From: Knoellia sp. S7-12
GTDB lineage: Bacteria; Actinomycetota; Actinomycetes; Actinomycetales; Dermatophilaceae
Reading direction: 5' to 3'
Length of the DNA: 64,000 bases
NCBI RefSeq assembly: GCF_040518285.1
Contig: NZ_CP155449.1
Coordinates: 496,001 to 560,000 of the forward strand
The position numbers and the translations under genes were made by a program. Under the pieces are notes generated by a model. The model did not search any database and was not told the DNA's origin. It saw only the letters and a program-made list of their open reading frames with translations. Positions 52,717-62,100 of this stretch are shown here, piece by piece. How positions within the stretch are numbered: the stretch's first letter is position 1; every line of letters starts with the position of its first letter.

Positions 52717-54234
52717 ATGACCAGAGGCAATGACGCCTCACCTCTTTTGGTGATGGCCGGAATCTTCAAGCGATTCCCAGGCGTGACCGCGCTCGGTGGT
52801 GTGGATCTCGAGGTGCGCCCCGGCGAGGTGCACTGCCTTCTCGGGCAGAACGGGGCAGGCAAGTCGACCCTCATCAAGGTCCTCGCCGGTGCCCACCAAC
52901 CCGACGAGGGCACGATCACCTGGAACGGCGAGGCTGTGACGCTCGCCCACCCACAGGCGTCGATGGACCGCGGGATCGCGACGATCTATCAGGAGCTGGA
53001 CCTCGTCGAGGGCCTCACGGTCTCCGAGAACATCTTCCTCGGCCAGGAGCGGGCTCGCTTCGGCTTCTCCCAGCGGTCCGTGGCCCGCGCCGAGACGACC
53101 GCGCTGCTGCAGCGCCTGGGGCACCCCGAGATCTCACCCTCGACCGAGGTCGGCCAGCTGTCAGCAGCCGGCCAGCAGATCGTCAGCATGGCCCGCGCCC
53201 TGTCGCGTGACGCGCAGCTCATCGTCATGGACGAGCCGTCAGCGGTGCTCGACAGCGGCGAGGTCCAGCGTCTGTTCAGCGTCATTCGCGACCTCACCTC
53301 CCAGGGCGTCGCAGTCGTCTACATCTCGCACCGCCTCGAGGAGATCCGGGTCATCGGCGACCGGGTCACGGTCCTCAAGGACGGTCGGACCGTCGCCACC
53401 GGACTCCCGGCGAAGGAGACCCCGACGTCAGAGGTCATCAAGCTCATGACGGGCCGCTCGATCGAATATGTCTTCCCCAACCGCGGTGTCGTGCCTGAAG
53501 GAGAGCCGCTCCTCGAGGTCAGCGGCCTCGGTCGTGTCGGTGAGTTCTCGGACGTCAGCTTCGCCGTCCGTCACGGCGAGGTGCTGGGACTTGCCGGTCT
53601 CGTCGGCGCCGGGCGCTCCGAGATCATCGAGACCGTCTTCGGTGCTCGCCGGGCGGACACCGGGACGGTTGCGGTGGGTGGGCAGACCCTGCGGCGGGGG
53701 TCGGTGAGTGCGGCTGTGGACGCAGGGATCGGACTGTGCCCCGAGGAGCGCAAGAGCCAGGCACTGGTGCTCGGCGACAGCGTCGCCTCCAACATCAGCA
53801 TGGCCACCCTCACCCGCTTCGCCCGGGCCGGCTGGCTCGACCATGCAGCCGAGCACCGCGCCGCGCAGGAGCTGGCGACCAGTCTCGAGCTGCGGCCGAC
53901 CGGTGTCGCCCGTGAGGTCCGCACGTTGTCGGGCGGCAACCAGCAGAAGGTCGTGCTCGCCCGCTGGCTCCTTCGCGGCTGCCGCGTCCTGCTGCTCGAT
54001 GAACCCACCCGAGGCGTCGACATCGGCGCCCGATCCGAGATCTATGCCCTTGTCCGTCAGCTCGCCGATGACGGCGTCGCCGTCATCGTGGTCTCGAGCG
54101 AGATCGAGGAGGTGCTCGGTCTCGCCGACCGGGTCCTCGTCATCGGGGACGGACAGGTACTGCACGAGGCGCCCTCCGCAGACCTCGACGAACACCGAGT
54201 GCTCGACATCATCCTGAAAGGAGACGCCGCATGA
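52717..54234 (+). CDS. Sugar ABC transporter ATP-binding protein (RbsA/MglA type)
   Basis: 505 residues with two ABC cassettes, as usual for CUT2 importers. Cassette 1 has Walker A GQNGAGKST, a signature-like LSAAGQQ and Walker B LIVMDEPSAVL. Cassette 2 has a degenerate Walker A GLVGAGRSE, signature LSGGNQQKVVLARWL and LLLDEPTRGVD. ATG 52717 is set by the promoter just upstream. The stop overlaps the permease start. Confidence 0.94.
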   Translation: MTRGNDASPLLVMAGIFKRFPGVTALGGVDLEVRPGEVHCLLGQNGAGKSTLIKVLAGAHQPDEGTITWNGEAVTLAHPQASMDRGIATIYQELDLVEGLTVSENIFLGQERARFGFSQRSVARAETTALLQRLGHPEISPSTEVGQLSAAGQQIVSMARALSRDAQLIVMDEPSAVLDSGEVQRLFSVIRDLTSQGVAVVYISHRLEEIRVIGDRVTVLKDGRTVATGLPAKETPTSEVIKLMTGRSIEYVFPNRGVVPEGEPLLEVSGLGRVGEFSDVSFAVRHGEVLGLAGLVGAGRSEIIETVFGARRADTGTVAVGGQTLRRGSVSAAVDAGIGLCPEERKSQALVLGDSVASNISMATLTRFARAGWLDHAAEHRAAQELATSLELRPTGVAREVRTLSGGNQQKVVLARWLLRGCRVLLLDEPTRGVDIGARSEIYALVRQLADDGVAVIVVSSEIEEVLGLADRVLVIGDGQVLHEAPSADLDEHRVLDIILKGDAA

Positions 54235-55295
54235 GCGTCGACAGCCCATCCACCACCCCCAGCCACTCCGGGGCCGAGGGCACCCAGGAGATGGTCAGTC
54301 CGGCAGCCCAGGAGCCCTCGACCAGCGCCCTGTCGCGTCTCTATGCCAGCCCGGCCACCCGAAGCCTGGGCTTGGTCATCGCGCTCGTGGTGCTCTTCGT
54401 CGTCGGTGCGGCAACCGGTGGTGAGCGGTTCGCCAGCTTCGACAACGTCCTCACGATCCTCCGGTTCGCCTCGGTGATCGGCGTCGTGAGCATCGGCATG
54501 ACCTTCGTCATCTCCGCCGGAGGGATCGACCTGTCGGTCGGGGCCATCGTCGCCCTCTCGTCCGTGTGGGCCACCACCCTGGCCACCCAGACCATGGCCG
54601 AGGACACCCACTGGATCCTCATGGTCGGCGCTGCCCTGCTCGTGGGAGCGGCATGTGGGCTCATCAACGGACTGCTCATCGCCTACGGCAAGGTGGCCGC
54701 GTTCATCGCCACTCTGGCCATGCTCGCCGCAGCGCGCGGACTCGCTGAGATCATCGCCCAGCGACGCACCCAGATCATCCGCGACCGCGGCTTCATCGAC
54801 TTCTTCGGTGGCAGCGTCCTCGGCATCCCGGTGCTCGTCGTCATCTTCGCGGTCGTTGCCGTCCTCGGCTGGATCCTGCTCAACCGCACCACCTTCGGTC
54901 GTCGCACACTGGCGATCGGGGGCAACCCGGAAGCAGCGCGACTGGCCGGGATCAAGGTCCAGCGCCAGACGGCATACCTGTATGTCCTGCTCGGTCTCGC
55001 CTGCGGTCTGGCGGCGGTCATGCTCATGGCTCGCACGACGACCGGCACCTCGACGCACGGGCAGCTGCTCGAGCTCGACGCGATCGCCGCCGTCGTCATC
55101 GGCGGAACCCTCCTCAGCGGTGGACGCGGAACGATCGTCGGCACCGTGCTCGGTGTCCTCATCTTCGCGACGCTCACCAACGTCTTCACGCTCAACAACC
55201 TCGACACGTCCACGCAGGCCGTGGCCAAGGGCGTGATCATCGTCGCCGCCGTGCTGCTGCAGCAGCGAGTGGCCTCTCGTCGGGCCAGTCCCTGA
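54231..55295 (+). CDS. Sugar ABC transporter permease (RbsC type)
   Basis: 354 residues, eight to ten helices after a polar 40-residue N-terminus. Family motifs are GIDLSVGAIVALSS, AFIATLAMLAAARGLA, GGNPEAARLAGIKV and VVIGGTLLSGGRGTIVGTVLG. It forms the homodimeric channel for the RbsA-type ATPase upstream. The start overlaps the ATPase stop (ATGA). Confidence 0.94.
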   Translation: MSVDSPSTTPSHSGAEGTQEMVSPAAQEPSTSALSRLYASPATRSLGLVIALVVLFVVGAATGGERFASFDNVLTILRFASVIGVVSIGMTFVISAGGIDLSVGAIVALSSVWATTLATQTMAEDTHWILMVGAALLVGAACGLINGLLIAYGKVAAFIATLAMLAAARGLAEIIAQRRTQIIRDRGFIDFFGGSVLGIPVLVVIFAVVAVLGWILLNRTTFGRRTLAIGGNPEAARLAGIKVQRQTAYLYVLLGLACGLAAVMLMARTTTGTSTHGQLLELDAIAAVVIGGTLLSGGRGTIVGTVLGVLIFATLTNVFTLNNLDTSTQAVAKGVIIVAAVLLQQRVASRRASP

Positions 55296-55372
55296 TGCCG
55301 CGCTCCCTGCGCAGGTCCCCCCACCCACCTCACCTCTCACCCAACCCTTCGGCACGCACCCAGGAGAACCCG

Positions 55373-56425
55373 ATGAACCGTCCTCGCCGCACCCTCAACC
55401 GCCCCCTTCGCACCGCCGCCGCCCTCGGCGTCGTCGCTCTCGTCGCCGCCGGGTGCACGAGCAACACCCCCGAGGCCGAGAACGACTCGGCCAGCAGCGC
55501 CGCACCCGCCGGTGACAACGCCAAGCCCGGCGACAAGGTCACCATCGGCTTCTCCGGACCCGCGGCCGACCACGGTTGGCTCGCTGCCATCAACAACTCC
55601 GCCCAGGCCGAGGCAAAGAAGTACACCGACGTCGAGTTCCGCGTCGCCGAGGGCACCAACGACGCCAGCCTGCAGATCTCCCAGATCGAGACCTTCATCA
55701 ACGACAAGGTCGACGCGATCGTCCTCCTGCCGACCGACGGCGCCGCACTCACCGAGGTGGCGACGAAGGCCACCGAGGCCGGCATCATCGTCGTCAACGT
55801 CGACCGTGAGTTCTCCAGCCCCTTCGCTGCTCGCACCACCGTGCTCGGTGACAACTACGGCATGGGTGTCAGTGCCGGAACTCGCGCCTGCAAGGTCATC
55901 AGCGACAAGAAGATCACCAACCCCGTCATCGCCGAGATCGCCGGCATCGATGCCCTCCCGCTGACCCAGGACCGGAGCAAGGGCTTCGCCGACGCGTTGA
56001 AGGCGTGCAGCCAGACCGTCGACAACCGGGTCGCCGCCGAGTTCACGGTGGCGTCCGGTGAGAGCGTCGCATCGAACCTGCTCCAGGCCGCCCCCAAGAT
56101 CGACATCATCTGGAACCACGACGACGACCAGGGTGTCGGCGTCATGGCCGCCTTCGACAACGCCAACCGCAAGGAGTTCGCCTTCATCGGTGGCGCCGGA
56201 TCCGCGAACGCCATGCGCTGGATCAAGGAGGGCAAGATGGACTCCACGGTCATCTACCCGCCGACCCAGGCTGCCGACGGCGTCCGCCTCGCGCGCCTGC
56301 TCGCCCAGGACAAGGGCATGGCCGACCTCGTCCAGGTCGCGGTCCCGCGCCGGATCGTCCTCGATGCGCCCGTCGTCACCAAGGACAACGTCGACAAGTA
56401 CCTTCCGCTCGGCTTCGAGAGCTGA
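55373..56425 (+). CDS. Sugar-binding lipoprotein (RbsB type)
   Basis: 350 residues. The lipoprotein signal ends VAAGC (Cys29). The periplasmic-binding-protein fold has KVTIGFSGPAADHGW, AIVLLPTDGAALTEVATKA and IWNHDDDQGVGVMAAF. It delivers a monosaccharide to the RbsAC-type transporter; ligand unknown. ATG 55373 has AGGAGAA upstream. A stable hairpin follows the gene and may lower expression of downstream genes or stabilise its mRNA. Confidence 0.93.
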   Translation: MNRPRRTLNRPLRTAAALGVVALVAAGCTSNTPEAENDSASSAAPAGDNAKPGDKVTIGFSGPAADHGWLAAINNSAQAEAKKYTDVEFRVAEGTNDASLQISQIETFINDKVDAIVLLPTDGAALTEVATKATEAGIIVVNVDREFSSPFAARTTVLGDNYGMGVSAGTRACKVISDKKITNPVIAEIAGIDALPLTQDRSKGFADALKACSQTVDNRVAAEFTVASGESVASNLLQAAPKIDIIWNHDDDQGVGVMAAFDNANRKEFAFIGGAGSANAMRWIKEGKMDSTVIYPPTQAADGVRLARLLAQDKGMADLVQVAVPRRIVLDAPVVTKDNVDKYLPLGFES

Positions 56426-56440
56426 CCCTCCGGGACCCTC

Positions 56441-56480
56441 GTGGTGCTCGCCGACCGGGTGACCGGCCGGCGAGCACCAC
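56441..56480 (+). terminator. Intra-operon hairpin after the binding-protein gene
   Basis: Thirteen-base perfect arms (56441-56453 and 56468-56480) enclose a 14-base loop, with no T run after it. It lies between the binding-protein and dehydrogenase genes. It may be a partial terminator or protect the 3' end of the abundant binding-protein mRNA. Confidence 0.65.
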
Positions 56481-56525
56481 CACCCACCCACCACCCGGGC
56501 CGGTTCGGCTCACGGAAGGTGCCTC

Positions 56526-57761
56526 ATGGCCATTGACACCCCCTCACCCCTCACCGATGCCGCGCCGGCGACCGTGAGCACGCCTGGCCGCCTCGGCATC
56601 GGAATGGTCGGGTACTCGTTCATGGGCGTGGCCCACTCACAGGGCTGGCGCAACGCCCGCAGCTTCTTCGACCCGGCGCTCGTGCCAGACCTCGTCGCGA
56701 TCGGTGGCCGTGACGCACAGGCCGCCGCCGACATGGCGCGGCGCTTCGACTGGCAGAACGTCGAGACCGACTGGCGGGCACTCATCACCCGCCCCGACGT
56801 CGACCTCGTCGACATCTGCACCCCCGGGGACACCCACGCCGAGATCGCCATCGCCGCCCTCGAGGCCGGCAAGCACGTCCTGTGCGAGAAGCCTCTCGCG
56901 AACACCGTCGAGCAGGCCCGCGCGATGGCCGCCGCGGCCGAGCGCGCCCAGCGGCACGGCATCCGGTCGATGGTGGGGTTCACCTACCGTCGCGTGCCGG
57001 CCATCGCTCTGGCCCGGCAGCTCGTGGGCGAGGGGCGCGTCGGCCAGATCCGCCACGTGCGGGCGCAATACCTCCAGGACTGGCTCGTCGACCCGGAGTC
57101 GCCGCTGACCTGGCGCCTCCAGAAGGACCGGGCCGGCAGCGGTGCGCTCGGGGACATCGGCGCGCACATCATCGACCTCGCGCAGTTCGTCACCGGCGAG
57201 CGCATCAGCGGTGTCAGCGCCGTCACCGAGACCTTCGTGCGCGAGCGGCCCCTGCCGGAGTCCTCGCACGGGCTCTCCTCACAGGCCGGCACCGGCCGGG
57301 GGGCGGTCACCGTCGACGACGCCGCGGTGTTCCTGGCCCGTCTCGACGGGGGAGCGCTCGCGACGTTCGAGGCCACCCGGTTCGCGACCGGCCGCAAGAA
57401 CTCGATCCGGCTCGAGGTCAACGGGACGCGAGGCAGCATCGCCTTCGACTTCGAGGACATGAATGTGCTGCAGGTGCACGATGCCACCACGCCATCCCGC
57501 GAGTCGGGCTTCACGCGAGTCATCGTCACCGAGCCCTCGCACCCCTACGTCGAGCACTGGTGGCCTGCCGGTCATGGACTCGGTTACGAGCACGGTTTCA
57601 CCCACCAGGCAGCCGACCTCCTTGCCGCGATCGCCGACGGCACCGATCCGGAGCCGTCGTTCGCTGACGGCCTGGCCGTGCAGGAGGTGCTTGCCGCCGT
57701 GGAGACAAGCGCCGCCAACGGGTCCCGTTGGACCCCCACCGATGACTCGACGAACGGCTGA
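56526..57761 (+). CDS. Gfo/Idh/MocA-family sugar dehydrogenase
   Basis: 411 residues, cytosolic NAD(P)-dependent oxidoreductase. The Rossmann start is LGIGMVGYSFMGVAHSQGW, with the family CEKPLANT motif (catalytic Lys) near residue 123. The C-terminal domain has QKDRAGSGALGDIGAHIIDLAQF. Members oxidise sugars or inositols, often at C1-C3. It follows a sugar importer and precedes an isomerase-like gene, so it likely oxidises the imported sugar. GGAAGG precedes the ATG. Confidence 0.92.
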   Translation: MAIDTPSPLTDAAPATVSTPGRLGIGMVGYSFMGVAHSQGWRNARSFFDPALVPDLVAIGGRDAQAAADMARRFDWQNVETDWRALITRPDVDLVDICTPGDTHAEIAIAALEAGKHVLCEKPLANTVEQARAMAAAAERAQRHGIRSMVGFTYRRVPAIALARQLVGEGRVGQIRHVRAQYLQDWLVDPESPLTWRLQKDRAGSGALGDIGAHIIDLAQFVTGERISGVSAVTETFVRERPLPESSHGLSSQAGTGRGAVTVDDAAVFLARLDGGALATFEATRFATGRKNSIRLEVNGTRGSIAFDFEDMNVLQVHDATTPSRESGFTRVIVTEPSHPYVEHWWPAGHGLGYEHGFTHQAADLLAAIADGTDPEPSFADGLAVQEVLAAVETSAANGSRWTPTDDSTNG

Positions 57762-57871
57762 GCCGCCCACCGAGCACTGAAGTTCACCCGTGGCCGACCA
57801 CCACACCACCGGAAGGAATCGCACGAGGTCACGCACGTCCCACCCTGTCATTGCAGTGACGAAGGAGCACC

Positions 57872-58990
57872 ATGAACACCGACAACGACGTCAACCTCTC
57901 GGGCCTGGTCACCAAGCTCGGCCTCAACCGCCGCCAGTTCCTCGCGGCAACGACGGGCATGGCGGCCGCCGCGGCGGTCACCGCCCCCAGCGCCGTCGCC
58001 GGACCCGTCGGCAACGCCAACGGCATCCTCATCCCGGCCCCCCGGCGCGGCATCATCCTCTACACGGTGCGCGACGCCGTCAGTCGTGACCCGCTCTCGA
58101 CCAACCTCGCCTCAGGCTTCAAGGAGGTGCTCACCGAGCTCGCCAAGATCGGCTACAAGCAGATCGAGTTCGCGGGCTACCGCCAGCACGCCAACTCCGA
58201 GGGCGGTGCCGACCTCAACAACGTCGCCGGAGCCACCCTCCTCCGCTCGTGGCTCGACGCCAACGGTCTCGAGGCCGAGGGCAACCACGGGAGCATCCCC
58301 AGCACGGTGACCGACGTGACGATCTCGCAGTTCGACACCGCGTGCGAGATCGCGAACATCCTCGGCATGGGTCACATCGGCACGGGCAACGACCCGACCC
58401 GCAGTGCCTACCTCGCCGACTGGCAGGCCGCCGCCCCGGTCTGGAACTTCTTCGGAGAGCGCGCGGCCAGTCACGGCCTGAAGCTCTACACCCACAACCA
58501 CGACATCGCCTACAGTTTCCTGCTCGACAGCGGCCCCGCCGACGCGCTCGGCAACCCGACCCGCAGCAGCGGCATCCGTCGGCTGGAGTGGTTCCTCGCG
58601 AACACCGATCCGCAGAACGTCTACCTGGAGATGGACATCTTCTGGGCGCACGTGGCGCAGTACAAGCACCACACCTACATTGCCGCCGACGGCAGCTCGG
58701 TCCAGTCGGTCTTCGATCCCGCAGCCCTGGTCGCCGCCCAGAACAAGCGGTTCCCGCTGTTCCACGCCAAGGACGGCAAGAAGAACTCGGCCGTCGCCAA
58801 CGGCTACGACATCGTGGCGTTCGGTGCGGGTGACATCGACTACTCGACGTTCCTGGGCCGCGTCGGGTCCAGGGGCTCACACAACCCGATGTGGGAGCAG
58901 GACACCGCCCCCGGTGGCGCGCTGGCACCCGCGCAGTCGCTCGAGCTCGCGAAGTTCAGCTACGACAACCTGGCCGCCCTGCGCGGCTGA
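57872..58990 (+). CDS. Tat-exported sugar phosphate isomerase/epimerase-like protein
   Basis: 372 residues. The N-terminus has a twin-arginine signal (NRRQFLAATTGMAAAAAV, cleavage near AVAG), so the enzyme is exported folded. The rest is an AP-endonuclease-2/xylose-isomerase-like TIM barrel: ILYTVRDA, IEFAGYRQHA, GNHGSIPS, YTHNHDIAY, YLEMDIFWAH and FPLFHAKDG. His, Asp and Glu residues positioned as metal ligands are kept. Exported members occur near 3-keto-sugar pathways. AAGGAG lies upstream of the ATG. Confidence 0.87.
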   Translation: MNTDNDVNLSGLVTKLGLNRRQFLAATTGMAAAAAVTAPSAVAGPVGNANGILIPAPRRGIILYTVRDAVSRDPLSTNLASGFKEVLTELAKIGYKQIEFAGYRQHANSEGGADLNNVAGATLLRSWLDANGLEAEGNHGSIPSTVTDVTISQFDTACEIANILGMGHIGTGNDPTRSAYLADWQAAAPVWNFFGERAASHGLKLYTHNHDIAYSFLLDSGPADALGNPTRSSGIRRLEWFLANTDPQNVYLEMDIFWAHVAQYKHHTYIAADGSSVQSVFDPAALVAAQNKRFPLFHAKDGKKNSAVANGYDIVAFGAGDIDYSTFLGRVGSRGSHNPMWEQDTAPGGALAPAQSLELAKFSYDNLAALRG

Positions 58991-59076
58991 GCACCCCTGA
59001 CGGCGGTCGCAGGACCCCGTCGCACCACCCCTGCTGAGCACCACCGCCCACCGGAGTCCCTTCTGGTGGGCGCCAG

Positions 59077-59128
59077 CCCGGAGGTGGCGTCGAAAGAAGC
59101 CGTTGCAGCGGCCGACGCCACCTCCGGG
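59077..59128 (+). terminator. Long hairpin between the isomerase and dehydrogenase genes
   Basis: Sixteen-base perfect arms (59077-59092 and 59113-59128) enclose a 20-base loop. A smaller stem, CCCACC with GGTGGG (59047-59070), precedes it. It ends 35 bases ahead of the next ATG, so it separates two parts of the locus and could act as terminator or leader structure. Confidence 0.65.
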
Positions 59129-59163
59129 ACTGGCTCGCCCAACACTCACTGAAGGACGTGGAC

Positions 59164-62100
59164 ATGAAGTCTATTCAACGTCGAGGTCGGCCACGTGTAC
59201 TTTCCACGGTTGCCGCCCTCGTTCTCGCACTCGTCACGACGGGCAGCGCTCTGGCCGTTCCCGCCTCAGCACACAACGGTGTCGACCACTCGGCCGAGCC
59301 GGGCTCCGACCCGGCCCTTGACTGGGCGAACTACGAGAAGATCACCCTCACCAAGGACACCGGTGAGCCCATCGACATGGCCGTGATGCCCGACGGCAAG
59401 GTTCTGACCACCGCCCGCAACGGCGACATCCGCCTCACCGACCCGGACGCCGGCACGACGAAGGTCGTCTCCAAGGTGGCGGTCTACAGCAACTCCGAGG
59501 ACGGCATGCAGACCGTCACGCTCGACCCGGAGTTCGCGACGAACAAGTGGGTCTACCTCTACTACGCACCGCTCGACATGACCGCGCCCTACATCTCGCG
59601 CACCCCCACCGGCTCGGCGCCCAACACCGTGCCCGCAGGCCAAGACCCTGCGACCTACTGGAACCAGTGGAAGGGCTACAACCAGCTGACCCGCGTCAAG
59701 TGGGACGACGCTGCCGGCGCGCTCGACCTCGGCACCGAGCAGGTCATCATCAAGGTGGAGCAGCAGCGCGGCCAGTGCTGCCACGTCGCGGGGGACGTCG
59801 ACTTCGACGCCGCCGGCAACGTCTACCTCGCCACCGGCGACAACACGCCGGCAAGCACCCCTGGCGCCAACGGCTTCGCGCCCAACAACGACGCGCCGGG
59901 CATGAACCCGGGCTTTGACTCGCGTCGCGGCGCCGGCAACACCAACGACCTGCGCGGCAAGATTCTGCGCATCCACGTCGAGGACAACGGCTCCTACACG
60001 ATCCCCGCGGGCAACATGTTTGCCCCGGGCACGGAGAAGACTCGCCCCGAGATCTTTGCCATGGGGCTGCGCAACCCCTTCCGCTTCGAGGTCGACCCGG
60101 GCACCAACTCGGTGAGCTGGGGCGACTACGGACCCGATGCCGGTGCGCCGAGCGCCGAACGCGGTCCTCTCGGCTATGTCGAGTGGCAGACCACGGCGAT
60201 CGACCGCCCGGTCAACGGCGGTTGGCCGTACTGCACGGGCAACCAGTTCAACTACAACGAGTGGAACTTCGCGACCGCCACGCCGGGCCCGTTCTTCGAC
60301 TGCGCTGCCGGCGCGAAGAACAACTCGCGCTGGAACACCGGACTGGCCACCGTGCCGCCGGCCACCCCCGCGACGCTCTACTACGGCGACAACAACACCC
60401 ACCAGCCGTGGCCTGAGCTGACTGACTTCTCACCGGCCACTGGTCAGGGCCCGATGGGCGGACCGGTCTACCACTACGACGCCGCGAACCCCTCGACGAC
60501 GAAGTTCCCGGCGTACTGGGACGAGAAGGCGTTCTTCGCCGAGTTCTCGCAGGACTACCTGGCCGTCTTCGACGTCCAGTGGCCCAACGGTCCGGTGGAC
60601 CACATCACCCACTTCCTGCCGAACAGCGCTCTGCAGACCAACGGCCAGCCCGACACCGACAGCCCGATCGACATCGAGTTCGGCCCCGACGGCTCGCTCT
60701 ACGTCCTCGACTACGGCGACGGTTTCTTCCGGGCCAACCCCGACGCCGGGCTCTATCGGATCGACTACTCGCCGGGCAACAAGGCACCGACGGCCCGCAT
60801 CTCCGCCGACCCGATCTCGAGCAGTGGTGTGCCGTTGACCGTCGAGTTCGACGGTTCGGGCTCGACCGACCCCGAGGGCGGCGCGCTCACCTACGAGTGG
60901 GACTTCGACGGTAACGGCACGTTCGACGCCACCGGTGTCGAGGCGACCCACACCTACACGACCCTCGGGTCCTACACCGCCCGTCTGCGGGTCACCGACC
61001 CCGAAGGACGGCGCGGCATCACAAGCACGAGGATCAGCGTCGGCAACGTCGCACCGACGATCAACGTGAGCACGCCCAACGGTGGGTTCTTCGACTGGGG
61101 CCAGGCGGTGCCGTTCACGGTCACGACCTCCGACCCGGAGGACGGGAACGCGCCGGTGTGCTCCCGCGTGGCCTGGACGTTCGGGCTCGGGCACGACGCC
61201 CATGCCCACCCGTTGAGCCAGGGGACGGGCTGCCAGTTTGCGATCCCGACCCCCGTCGACGCGACCGAGCACGGCGAGACCGAGAACATCTTCGGCGTCG
61301 TCGTCATCCGCTACACGGACAACGGTGCGAACGGGGTTGCTCCCGCGACCTCCGAGCGCTCGTTGATCCTCAACCCGAAGTCGCAGGAGGCCGAATGGGC
61401 CGACGTCGTCCAGGGTGCCGAGATCGTCTCCGACGACACGGCGAGCGGTCTGCGCAAGGTCACCTCGCTGGATCCCGGTGACCACCTCGCCTGGGACCCG
61501 GTGAACTTCGCCGATGTCACGGGCGTCACCGTCCGCTCCTCCGGGTCGGGCACGCTGGCCCTGCGGTGGAACGCTCCCGACGCGACGCCGTTCGCGACAG
61601 TCGCTGTCTCGGGCAGCGGCTGGAACGACACGAATGCGAGCTTTGCGAACGCCCCGACGGGGACAGGCGTCCTGTACGTCACGTCCACCGGCGGTGTCGT
61701 CCTCGACCGGCTCACCTTCTCCGGCAACGGCGTCGCCGACGTGACGCCGCCGACGGTGACCGCAGCCCTCGAGCCGGCGCAGCCGACCGGGCAGAACGGC
61801 TGGTACACGTCCAACGTGACGGTCCGCCTCACCGCAACCGACAACGGCACGATCTCGACGCGCCAGGTCTCCACCGACGGTGGCAAGACGTGGACGACGG
61901 TCAGCGCCAACAATCCCACGACGGTCATCTCCACGGAGGGCACGACGACCGTGCTCTATCGGGCGACCGACAACGGTGGCAACGTCTCGCAGGTCGGCCA
62001 GGTCGTCGTCAAGATCGACAAGACCGCCCCCACCGTGGCGTTCCATGGCGCAACCGAAGGGGCATCCGTCGGCAACGCTGGCGATGTCTCCTGGACCGCG

